Below, in pieces: positions 21,458 through 28,556 of a DNA stretch of 49,505 bases. Source of the DNA: Candidatus Daviesbacteria bacterium (GTDB taxonomy: Bacteria > Patescibacteriota > Microgenomatia > Daviesbacterales > UBA10151); assembly GCA_016183225.1 (NCBI GenBank), contig JACPEZ010000004.1, positions 1 through 49,505 on the forward strand, written 5' to 3'. The notes beneath the pieces are model-generated. The model was not told the DNA's origin. It was given only the letters and a program-made list of their open reading frames with translations, and did no database searches. Positions within the stretch are counted from its first letter, which is position 1; every line of letters starts with the position of its first letter. Position numbers and translations under genes: made by a program.

Positions 21458-23230
21458 ATTTGTGGGATTTTTGGGTATATTGGCAAGCAAAATGCCTCGG
21501 AGGTTGTCTTGGCCGGGTTAAAAAGGCTGGAATATCGGGGGTATGATTCTTGGGGAATTGCGATTTTGGCAGATCAAATTAAGATTAATAAAAAAGTAGG
21601 CGCAATTGGTGATTTAAACCAAGCTTTAAATCTTCCTAAATCAAGCATAGGAGTTGGCCATACCAGATGGGCCACGCATGGAGGAGTTACGGATATCAAT
21701 GCCCATCCTCATTTTTCCACTGATAAAAGTTTTTGTCTGGCCCAAAACGGCATAGTGGAAAATTACCAGAAGTTAAAAGATGATCTTTTGAAAAAAGGCT
21801 ATAAATTTCAGACAGAAACAGATACTGAAGTGATTGTGAGATTAATTGAAGAAAAACTAAAAAAAACCAGGGATTTAAAGGAAGCGGTAAGACAGGCCTT
21901 TTTAGAGCTCTCCGGCAGGAACACTGTGATAATTTTAACTAAGTACGGCCGGATTATTGCTGCCAGAAACGGTTCTCCCCTGGTAGTGGGTGTTAACAAC
22001 AAAGAAATCTTTTTTTCATCCGATACCCTGTCTTTCGCTCCGTTTGCAGATAAAATTGTGGTGATAGATAATGGCCAGATGGTTTATTATAACGGTAAAC
22101 TCAATGTTATAGACATTAAATCCGGCAAGAGCCTCCCGTACCGCCTTGAAAAGATTGATTTTCACTCCAGCAAAGTTGATAAAGAAGGTTATGACCATTT
22201 TATGCTTAAAGAAATTCATGAAAGCCCTTATGTAATAAATCAGATTGTTAACCGCGCAGAATCTCAATTTGAAAACTTTATTAAAGCTGTCAAACAAGCC
22301 AAAAATGTTTACACCATTGGTTCGGGCACTGCCGGCGTGGCTGCGTCCCAAATTGCTTTTTATCTTCGGGTCTTTGCCAAAATTAAAGCCCAAAGCGTAA
22401 TCGGAGCCGATATTTTTGAGTATTATGATTTATTAAGCAAAGACGATTTGATTATTGCTCCTTCGCAATCCGGAGAAACCGCCGATGTTTTGGAGGTTCT
22501 GGAAATTGCCAAAAAAAGAAAAGTGAAAATTGCTTCTTTAGTCAACATGCCGGGTTCTACCATGACCAGAATGTCTGACTTTCGTTTTATGAGCTTTGCA
22601 GGGCCGGAAATTTGCGTCATGTCCACCAAGGTATTTACTTCCCAGATTGCCTGGGGATATTTGTTAGGGAAAGTGATAAGTGGCAAGGGAAAAGTGGGAA
22701 GGGAAAATCTAAAGATTCTGTCTCAAGAAATGGAAAGATATTTGGACGCGCAAAGCAATCACGAACTTATTAAAAAGCTTGCCAAAAGACTAGGTAAATC
22801 CAAAGATATTTTTTTACTCGGAAAATATCAAAATTTTAATATTATAAAAGAGGGCATGATTAAAATTATCGAGGGCTCGTATATTCACGCTCACGGTATT
22901 CCGGCAGGAGATTTGAAGCATTATGCCATTACTTTAATGGAAAAAGGAGTGCCGGTGGTTGTGGTTGTATCGGAAGATGTGGCAAAAGGTGATGTATTAA
23001 ATGCGGTTAATCAGGTAAAAGCAAGAGGCGCGACTGTAATTGGTATATCCTCTACTTCTCACCCTAGCTTTGATCATTATATTCCTGTTCCCAATACAGG
23101 GGAAACTCAAGCAATTATGAACATTATCCCTTTGCAGCTTTTGGCTTATTACATGGCTGTTGAGCTGGGTCATAATGTGGACAAGCCCCGCAACATTGCC
23201 AAAAGCGTCACTGTGAAGTATTATAATTAG
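21458..23230 (+). CDS. glmS: Glutamine-fructose-6-phosphate aminotransferase, apparent AUU start
   Basis: 590 aa. Makes glucosamine-6-phosphate from fructose-6-phosphate and glutamine, the first step to UDP-GlcNAc and peptidoglycan. The N-terminal Cys nucleophile directly follows the start (CGIFGYIG). Other motifs: RGYDSWGIA, GVGHTRWATHG, QNGIVENY, two SIS domains (GSGTAGVAA; SQSGETADVLE) and the C-terminus KSVTVKYYN. No ATG, GTG or TTG is in frame next to the Cys; the preceding codon is ATT (21458-21460), with GGAGG at 21444-21448 exactly 9 nt before. Upstream frame to 21332 is not family-like. The leader carries a candidate glmS ribozyme about 415 nt upstream. Confidence 0.95.
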   Translation: MCGIFGYIGKQNASEVVLAGLKRLEYRGYDSWGIAILADQIKINKKVGAIGDLNQALNLPKSSIGVGHTRWATHGGVTDINAHPHFSTDKSFCLAQNGIVENYQKLKDDLLKKGYKFQTETDTEVIVRLIEEKLKKTRDLKEAVRQAFLELSGRNTVIILTKYGRIIAARNGSPLVVGVNNKEIFFSSDTLSFAPFADKIVVIDNGQMVYYNGKLNVIDIKSGKSLPYRLEKIDFHSSKVDKEGYDHFMLKEIHESPYVINQIVNRAESQFENFIKAVKQAKNVYTIGSGTAGVAASQIAFYLRVFAKIKAQSVIGADIFEYYDLLSKDDLIIAPSQSGETADVLEVLEIAKKRKVKIASLVNMPGSTMTRMSDFRFMSFAGPEICVMSTKVFTSQIAWGYLLGKVISGKGKVGRENLKILSQEMERYLDAQSNHELIKKLAKRLGKSKDIFLLGKYQNFNIIKEGMIKIIEGSYIHAHGIPAGDLKHYAITLMEKGVPVVVVVSEDVAKGDVLNAVNQVKARGATVIGISSTSHPSFDHYIPVPNTGETQAIMNIIPLQLLAYYMAVELGHNVDKPRNIAKSVTVKYYN

Positions 23231-23233
23231 TTT

Positions 23234-23437
23234 ATGCCAGATATAGGCAAGCTTTTTACATTTTTGGGGTTAGTATTTTTGGTTTTGGGGCTGATTTTTA
23301 ATATCATGCCCAATTTACCCAAAGTTCCGGGAGATATTTACATTGATAAACCAAACATTAAAATCTATATCCCCTTTACTTCGGCCGTTGTGATTTCTGT
23401 CATATTAACCTTAATCTTCAATTTTTTTAAGGAGTGA
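23234..23437 (+). CDS. DUF2905 family small membrane protein
   Basis: 67 aa with two membrane segments (LFTFLGLVFLVLGLIFNI and FTSAVVISVILTLIFNFF) and the family core PNLPKVPGDIYID between them. The function is unknown. It starts 3 nt after the glmS stop, so it is co-transcribed with glmS. Its stop touches the 3' end of the opposite tRNA-Gly. Confidence 0.88.
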   Translation: MPDIGKLFTFLGLVFLVLGLIFNIMPNLPKVPGDIYIDKPNIKIYIPFTSAVVISVILTLIFNFFKE

Positions 23438-23509
23438 GCGGGCGATGGGACTTGCACCCACGACCTTCTCGTTGGCAACGAGACATTCTGGCTACTGAAC
23501 TACGCCCGC
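23437..23509 (-). tRNA. tRNA-Gly (anticodon GCC)
   Basis: Complete cloverleaf on the minus strand: acceptor GCGGGCG/CGCCCGC, anticodon stem TCTCG/CGAGA with anticodon GCC, and a T-loop with TGCAAGT. It lies beside tRNA-Phe and converges with glmS-DUF2905. Confidence 0.95.
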
Positions 23510-23515
23510 TTAAAG

Positions 23516-23588
23516 TGCCGCAACCCAGAATCGGACTGAGATAATCCGCTCTTCAGGCGGACGCCTTGACCACGTTGGCAATTGCGGC
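23516..23588 (-). tRNA. tRNA-Phe (anticodon GAA)
   Basis: Minus strand: acceptor GCCGCAA/TTGCGGC plus A, D-stem GCC/GGC, anticodon stem TCCGC/GCGGA with GAA. The T-loop reads TCCGATT rather than TTCGAAT, a small departure from the norm. Confidence 0.93.
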
Positions 23589-23608
23589 ATAATATTTATT
23601 TTAGCACA

Positions 23609-23638
23609 AAAATCCGGTCAATAAAATGACCGGATTTT
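23609..23638. terminator. Bidirectional intrinsic terminator
   Basis: A perfect 12-bp stem AAAATCCGGTCA / TGACCGGATTTT with a 6-nt loop and A/T runs on both sides. It lies downstream of the minus-strand DUF378 gene and separates it from the tRNA pair. Confidence 0.85.
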
Positions 23639-23677
23639 AATAATTCCCAGTTTAAACTATATCAAACAAACTCTTCC

Positions 23678-23860
23678 CTATTTCTTTTTTGATACCAGGA
23701 TATAAACTTTGTATGCGCCTGCCGCACCTACGGCAAGATAAACCACTTTCACCAATAAAGAATCAGAACCTCCCAAAACAGATTCAACCAGATTTATGCC
23801 AAGTGCTGACAAACCCAAATTAAGGGCAGCCAAAGCCAACACCCATCCGAGCAGTTTCAT
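23678..23860 (-). CDS. DUF378 family small membrane protein
   Basis: 60 aa, with two membrane segments (LGWVLALAALNLGLSALG and VVYLAVGAAGAYKVYILV) and a short basic end (SKKK). Length and layout match DUF378. The Shine-Dalgarno is GGGGGTGAT upstream. Function unknown; a terminator follows. Confidence 0.82.
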   Translation of the reverse strand: MKLLGWVLALAALNLGLSALGINLVESVLGGSDSLLVKVVYLAVGAAGAYKVYILVSKKK

Positions 23861-23960
23861 TTTTTTATCACCCCCTTATATTTAATAGTAGTCATAACCT
23901 GTTGGTGATTGTCAAGTAGAACATGTTGTATAATACTTACTGGACTGGAGGTGAGAAATT

Positions 23961-24209
23961 TTGGATAAATCTATTGGTAAAGTTGTGCATTTCTATGATA
24001 AATTAGGAGTGGCTATTGTAGATTTGGCATCAGGAGGATTAAAGATTGGAGATGAAGTGAAATTTAAAAGGGGCGAAGAGGAATTTAACCAAAAGATAGA
24101 ATCTCTTCAGGTTGACCACGAAAGCGTGGAAAAGGTCAAAAAAGGAGACTCTTTTGGTCTGAAGGTAGATAAACCCACCAAACCGGGAACAGAAGTTTTT
24201 TTAGTATAG
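23961..24209 (+). CDS. Translation elongation factor domain 2-like small protein, UUG start
   Basis: 82 aa from TTG at 23961 (TTG GAT AAA TCT, MDKSIGKVVHFYDKLGVAIVDL). GGAGGTGA begins 14 nt upstream, giving GGAGG-9 nt-TTG. The beta-barrel-like pattern (IGKVVHFYDKLGVAIV, GLKIGDEVKF, GDSFGLKVD, GTEVFLV) is that of EF-Tu domain 2-like proteins, such as those at the C-terminus of U32 peptidases. The role is unknown. Confidence 0.75.
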   Translation: MDKSIGKVVHFYDKLGVAIVDLASGGLKIGDEVKFKRGEEEFNQKIESLQVDHESVEKVKKGDSFGLKVDKPTKPGTEVFLV

Positions 24210-24340
24210 TAATTTGCAAAAAAATTCAATATTGCGGGACCCGCCTAGACTCGACGTCTAGGGTTAGAGAAAAATACTTAAAGTCTGCAAGTGGTCGTAG
24301 ACTAGTACTGAAGAAGTTATTTGATATAAAAGTTTAATAT
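24210..24340. other. Intergenic stretch before tRNA-Gln with a repeated AATATTGCGG word
   Basis: No open frame or tRNA fold was found here. AATATTGCGGGA (about 24228) resembles AATATTGCGGAG at the start of tRNA-Gln (24337), about 110 bp downstream, so this may be a decayed duplicate of the tRNA 5' flank. An inverted word, CTAGACTCGACGTCTAG, lies between. Confidence 0.3.
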
Positions 24341-24412
24341 TGCGGAGTGGTGTAATGGTAACACGCCTGTCTTTGGAACAGGAAACTCTAGGTTCGAGCC
24401 CTAGCTCCGCAG
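24341..24412 (+). tRNA. tRNA-Gln (anticodon UUG)
   Basis: Complete cloverleaf: acceptor TGCGGAG/CTCCGCA plus G, anticodon stem CCTGT/ACAGG with TTG, T-loop TTCGAGC. Confidence 0.95.
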
Positions 24413-24517
24413 CATTTATTTAACAAATATGGTATACTAATTCCTAGTTGATTTAAGAATTTTTAGCTATAGATCATTTTTTCCTCACAAGATTAACTTT
24501 TCAAGTAGCTCCAAAAT

Positions 24518-25672
24518 ATGTATTACAATAGAAGATTTTCAAGGCCTCGCGTGCAAAGAAGAAGCCAATTGGAAGGGGCAGATATTAATATGTTTATCAA
24601 AAAAGCTGTTCCTGTTACAGACCAGGTAATCCCGAAAGAAGTTTCTTTTGACGATTTTGATATTGCCCAAACCCTAAAAACAAATATAAAAAATCACGGT
24701 TATACAAAAACCACTCCAATTCAAGCCCAGGCCATACAACCTATTTTAGAAGGTAGGGATGTTATTGGACTGGCTTCAACAGGTACTGGTAAGACCGCTG
24801 CTTTTTTAATTCCTTTAATAAATAAACTGTTAAAAAATAAATATCAAAAAGCTTTAATAATCGTTCCCACACGGGAACTGGCTGTTCAAATTAACGAGGA
24901 ACTTAAACATTTTGCTCTGGGTATGAATATTTATTCGGCTTTAATAATTGGCGGGGCTAATATGCGCAGGCAAATTAATGATCTAAGAAGAGGCGCTCAA
25001 ATAGTGATTGCCACACCAGGCAGGCTTACGGATTTAATTAAACAAAGAGTAATTTATTTGGGAAATTATGCCAATATTGTTTTGGATGAGGTTGATTTAA
25101 TGGTGGATATTGGGTTTATTAATGATGTTAAATATTTTATATCTTTAATGCCGAGAATCAGACAGTCCTTATTTTTTTCAGCTACTATCCCTTCCAAGGT
25201 TCAGGGGATTTTGCAAGCATTTGTCATAAATCCCATAACTATCTCTGTTAAAAAACAGGATACTTCTGAAAATGTGGATCAGGATATTGTCAGGGTTATA
25301 AATCCGGCCAAAAAAATGGACCAGCTTCATGATCTGTTAATCCAAGACGGGTTTGACAAAGTTTTAATTTTTCTGCGCACCAAGCACGGGGTTGATAGGT
25401 TGCACAGGGAACTTGAATACAGAGGGTTTAAAATAGGTGTTATTCACGGGAATAAATCGCAGGGGCAGAGGCAAAGGGCCTTGCAGGCTTTTAAGCAGGA
25501 TGAATTTCAAATACTTCTGGCCACAGACGTGGCTTCCCGCGGTTTGGATATTGATAATGTTACCCATGTGATAAATTACGACCTTCCCCAAACATATGAT
25601 GATTATATTCACAGAATAGGCAGAACAGGCAGAATTGGCAAATCCGGCACAGCTCTGACTTTTGTAAACTAA
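24518..25672 (+). CDS. DEAD-box RNA helicase (RhlE-like)
   Basis: 384 aa. Motifs in order: Q-motif GYTKTTPIQAQAI, Walker A ASTGTGKTAAF, PTRELAVQ, GG, TPGRLTD, motif II LDEVDLMVD (DEVD in place of DEAD), SAT, ATDVASRGLDID, and motif VI HRIGRTGRIG. It unwinds RNA duplexes in ribosome assembly or decay. The protein ends almost directly after motif VI (GTALTFVN), shorter than most RhlE. A decayed copy of this same 3' end lies at 27048-27134 beyond the next two genes. Confidence 0.92.
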   Translation: MYYNRRFSRPRVQRRSQLEGADINMFIKKAVPVTDQVIPKEVSFDDFDIAQTLKTNIKNHGYTKTTPIQAQAIQPILEGRDVIGLASTGTGKTAAFLIPLINKLLKNKYQKALIIVPTRELAVQINEELKHFALGMNIYSALIIGGANMRRQINDLRRGAQIVIATPGRLTDLIKQRVIYLGNYANIVLDEVDLMVDIGFINDVKYFISLMPRIRQSLFFSATIPSKVQGILQAFVINPITISVKKQDTSENVDQDIVRVINPAKKMDQLHDLLIQDGFDKVLIFLRTKHGVDRLHRELEYRGFKIGVIHGNKSQGQRQRALQAFKQDEFQILLATDVASRGLDIDNVTHVINYDLPQTYDDYIHRIGRTGRIGKSGTALTFVN

Positions 25673-25687
25673 CCAACCCTTCTCTAT

Positions 25688-25999
25688 TTAAGTCGCTGCC
25701 TGCATATAATCCACAACTATATTAATGATTTCCCGGATACTTTTGTTGCAATTTTTAAAGTATATATTGTCTAATATCTCACTCCCTAAACTTCTAATCA
25801 ATTCACTTATTAAAGCATGAACGAAAGATTGAGTTGCTGATTCTACGCCTTCAAAATCTAGAGTAATTTCTCCATTCTTTTCTAAAACCGGCATTAGATA
25901 TTTAATCCTTATATCTCTTGCTATGTCTTTATTTTCAGCGAATACGCCAGTTTTAGGTAACAGTTTTACCTGAAAGGCAGCTTTGCTTATTATCTTCAT
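25688..25999 (-). CDS. DUF4325 (STAS-like) protein
   Basis: 103 aa. The segment GEITLDFEGVESATQSFVHALISELIRSLG is the STAS-like DUF4325 core. Its ATG overlaps the stop of the ATPase gene by 4 nt. STAS-like/HATPase pairs recall anti-sigma factor partners (SpoIIAA/SpoIIAB type), so a regulatory switch is likely, though the target is unknown. Confidence 0.8.
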   Translation of the reverse strand: MKIISKAAFQVKLLPKTGVFAENKDIARDIRIKYLMPVLEKNGEITLDFEGVESATQSFVHALISELIRSLGSEILDNIYFKNCNKSIREIINIVVDYMQAAT

Positions 26000-26955
26000 A
26001 TAAATTTTGCCTTGTAATATACCTTCCTTTGTTCTTTAACAGCCTTAGAATAACTTTTTCTAATCAAATCCAGCAAAAGAGAAAATTCTTCTGTACTATC
26101 CAAGTTTATATCAATTCCAACAGCGGTACCCTGCCAATACGGGAAATCTCCTCCTTTAGAATGCTTATCTTTAAAGGGATCTGCATGCAGACGTATGCTT
26201 TTCCTGTTATCGGCTTTTAATAGTTTATACATACCGTTTCCGCTATATATTACAAAAAAATCTTTGTTTACTGTGGCTATAGACTTAATGAAAAACAGTC
26301 CGGCGCCTGCATTATAGTCAGTGCCGCCTATTCTCTTTGTGGTCCCGGTTATTCCCGGTGTTAAAGCAAGGCCAATTGCTTCAAGGTCAGTTTTGGCTCT
26401 ATGCAACGGCGAAATTGTTTTTAGTATGCCTACCCCCCTATCTACAATGCCAATTCTTATTGTATTACTTTTTTTATAATACTGAGCGCACAGGATAACA
26501 CCAATCTTAGACATAGCATGCTCAAATACATTTCTCATTAATTCACTTAATATATACCTGATAGGCTCTGCGTGTTTGGGGGATAAGTACAATAATGGAA
26601 CCACCTCGGTAATAAACTCGGTTAATTTTTCACTGTTAGTTATTTGTTTTAATGGTATAAATCTTCCGGCAGATTCATGTTCTGTAATTTCAATTCCAGA
26701 GTCAATCTTCAAAAAATCAAACAATCCCATTCTCTTGAGATAATGTTTAGATCTTGCCTCCATAGCCTCACACCTCACCTGTTTAGGTTTAAGAGAAAGG
26801 CCTAATGCGGCAATCATGGCAATAACCATTGGATGTATTGAAATCCACTGTTTATTTGCAGTGATTTCAAGCGCTTCCGGGCTTGAGGCATCAAAATTTC
26901 TCAAAAATGGGTCAATATTACCTAAAAAAGCGCTATTTGGTATATTTATTTTCAT
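25996..26955 (-). CDS. GHKL-type ATP-binding protein paired with DUF4325
   Basis: 319 aa. The C-terminal half holds a HATPase fold: N-box ILSELMRNVFEHA, G1-like IGIVDRGVGI, and a G2-like NAGAGLFFIKSIA. There is no histidine phospho-acceptor domain, so it is not a classical sensor kinase. The N-terminal half (1-130) is unrecognised. It forms an overlapping pair with the DUF4325 gene. The pair sits between the intact DEAD-box helicase and a decayed copy of its 3' end. Confidence 0.78.
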   Translation of the reverse strand: MKINIPNSAFLGNIDPFLRNFDASSPEALEITANKQWISIHPMVIAMIAALGLSLKPKQVRCEAMEARSKHYLKRMGLFDFLKIDSGIEITEHESAGRFIPLKQITNSEKLTEFITEVVPLLYLSPKHAEPIRYILSELMRNVFEHAMSKIGVILCAQYYKKSNTIRIGIVDRGVGILKTISPLHRAKTDLEAIGLALTPGITGTTKRIGGTDYNAGAGLFFIKSIATVNKDFFVIYSGNGMYKLLKADNRKSIRLHADPFKDKHSKGGDFPYWQGTAVGIDINLDSTEEFSLLLDLIRKSYSKAVKEQRKVYYKAKFI

Positions 26956-27047
26956 ATCAGATTATTTTACCAGGATTGCCGGATGTTTGCAAGTAATACC
27001 GGGATTCCCGGTAGATTAAACATATTACATGAATCCCGGTAAATATA

Positions 27048-27134
27048 GACGTGGTTTCCCATGATTCGGATATTGGCAATACTTATGATGATTATATCCA
27101 CAGATCCGGCACAGCCTTAACTTTTGTAAATTAA
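27048..27134 (+). pseudogene. Decayed duplicate of the DEAD-box helicase 3' end
   Basis: The plus frame reads DVVSHDSDIGNTYDDYIHR, then SGTALTFVN and a stop. The intact gene has DVASRGLDIDN...TYDDYIHR...SGTALTFVN and a stop. Two in-frame stretches are missing. The nucleotide match at the very end is close (GGCACAGCC-TAACTTTTGTAAA against the intact copy). Its last bases overlap the stop codon of obg. Confidence 0.85.
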
Positions 27135-28096
27135 CCTAGGATTTTAATAAGTGATTGTAAACTCTCCCAGTCGTGAATGGATACGGGGATAATTTGTTTT
27201 TTGGTTTTATTTAAATCTTTAATTTTCTTTTCCAGATCTTTTTTATCTACTAAATCTGATTTTGTCAGTAAAATAATTTCCTGCTTTTCCAAAAGTTTGG
27301 GATTAAATTTTTCAAGTTCTTCCAGAATAATTTTATAATCTGCAAAAGGGTTTGCAGATTCCGCAGAAATGCAGTGCAGCAGTAACTTAACTTTTTCAAT
27401 GTGTTTTAAGAATTTATGGCCCAAACCCTTGCCTTCCGAAGCCCCTTCTATTAACCCGGGAATATCTGCCAAGATTTTAGATCCTTCGCTACGCTCAGGA
27501 TGACGGGGTGGGAGAATTCCTAAATTAGGTTCAAGGGTTGTAAAAGGATAATCCCCAATTTTGGCGTTGGCACTGGTCAGCTCATTTAAAATAGAGCTTT
27601 TACCGGCGTTGGGCAGGCCAATCAAGCCAAAATCAGCAATCAGTTTTAATTTTAAATTTAATTTCTTTTCCTCTCCCGTAAGTCCCGGTTGAGCGTATCT
27701 GGGAGTGGTATTTGAAGGAGATTTGAAAAATGCGTTTCCTTTGCCTCCTAACCCGCCTTTTGCCAATAATACTTTTTCCCCTATTTCATCAAGCTCTATT
27801 TCTTTGTCTTCCTCGTCCGTAATAAAAGTTCCAATTGGCATTACCAGAATTAAATCCTTGGCATTTGCTCCGGATTTTTCATTATTCCCGCCCGGTTCAC
27901 CGTTTGGCGCAGCCAAAACCCTTTTTGAAACGAATCTGTTTAAGGCATATAGGTCAGGTGTAGCTTCTACCCAAACGTCTCCACCCTTACCTCCATTTCC
28001 GCCGTCCGGACCCGCGCCCTTTTTTTTGTGAAAAGAAACGCGCCCCGGACCCCCGTGCCCGCCCTTAATAATAATGCTTACTTCATCAACCAGCAT
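27131..28096 (-). CDS. obg: Ribosome-assembly GTPase Obg/CgtA
   Basis: 321 aa. The glycine-rich Obg N-terminal domain (IIKGGHGGPGRVSFHKKKGAGPDGGNGG pattern) is followed by the G domain: G1 GLPNAGKSS, G3 DIPGLIEGA, G4 TKSDLVD. It supports 50S assembly and stress control. The Obg C-terminal domain seen in Firmicutes is absent. Just before G3 the sequence PPRHPERSEGSKIL is encoded by a copy of a dispersed short repeat (27483-27500), which lengthens the loop. Confidence 0.95.
   Translation of the reverse strand: MLVDEVSIIIKGGHGGPGRVSFHKKKGAGPDGGNGGKGGDVWVEATPDLYALNRFVSKRVLAAPNGEPGGNNEKSGANAKDLILVMPIGTFITDEEDKEIELDEIGEKVLLAKGGLGGKGNAFFKSPSNTTPRYAQPGLTGEEKKLNLKLKLIADFGLIGLPNAGKSSILNELTSANAKIGDYPFTTLEPNLGILPPRHPERSEGSKILADIPGLIEGASEGKGLGHKFLKHIEKVKLLLHCISAESANPFADYKIILEELEKFNPKLLEKQEIILLTKSDLVDKKDLEKKIKDLNKTKKQIIPVSIHDWESLQSLIKILG
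27483..27500. repeat. Dispersed short repeat (CCTTCG...CTCAGGA) inside obg
   Basis: CCTTCGCTACGCTCAGGA is read in frame as part of the peptide RHPERSEGS just before the G3 motif of Obg. A related unit CCTTCGACAAGCTCAGGA is in frame in the glycoside-hydrolase gene (48190-48207), and a variant CCCTCGACTCCGCTCGGGA is at the fic 3' end (38287-38305). Confidence 0.75.
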
Positions 28097-28103
28097 ATTG
28101 GGA

Positions 28104-28556
28104 ATGGTAACATATTTTGGTTTGTGCTATACTGCAACGGTGCAAACCTCATTTTATGCCAGCGGATTTCTTTACAGTTTAAAAACACACAGAATACTTT
28201 TAGTCCAAAACGATTTGTTATGGTCTACTCTTGGAGGTGAAGCTGGCGCAGGGGAAGAAGCTCAAACTGCTTTTGCCCGGATTATAAATCAATTATTAAA
28301 CCTAAACCTTAAGACAAAAGACATATATCCGGTTTATGATTACTTTCACGATGAAAGAGATAAAAATAATTTTGTGTTTTATGCCGAAGTAAAAAATTCT
28401 AAAGAGTTTGGTTCGCTTAAGAATAATACTTTTTCCTGGGTAGCTTTTAATGAAACGTCGAAATTGCCATTTACTGCTCATTCCAAACAGGATGTAATTG
28501 TTGGAGAGCGTGTGATCAATGCAAAATGGCGGGCTAATGGAGGTCAATTTTTCTAA
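28104..28556 (+). CDS. Nudix-hydrolase-like protein
   Basis: 150 aa from the ATG at 28104 (MVTYFGLCYTATVQTSF); the frame is open to 28074. The region LYSLKTHRILLVQND, then GGEAGAGEEAQTAFARIINQLLNL resembles a Nudix fold and box, but the box is degenerate: the usual REUxEE glutamates are not complete. It may bind nucleotides without the full catalytic set. It is divergent from obg, and its 3' end overlaps typA by 23 nt on the other strand. Confidence 0.6.
   Translation: MVTYFGLCYTATVQTSFYASGFLYSLKTHRILLVQNDLLWSTLGGEAGAGEEAQTAFARIINQLLNLNLKTKDIYPVYDYFHDERDKNNFVFYAEVKNSKEFGSLKNNTFSWVAFNETSKLPFTAHSKQDVIVGERVINAKWRANGGQFF

Noticed and set aside
27000..27016. Palindrome-like ACCGGGA/TCCCGGT near the helicase relic
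   Set aside because: Short and isolated; a second half copy nearby (27031) suggests a minor repeat but not a defined site.
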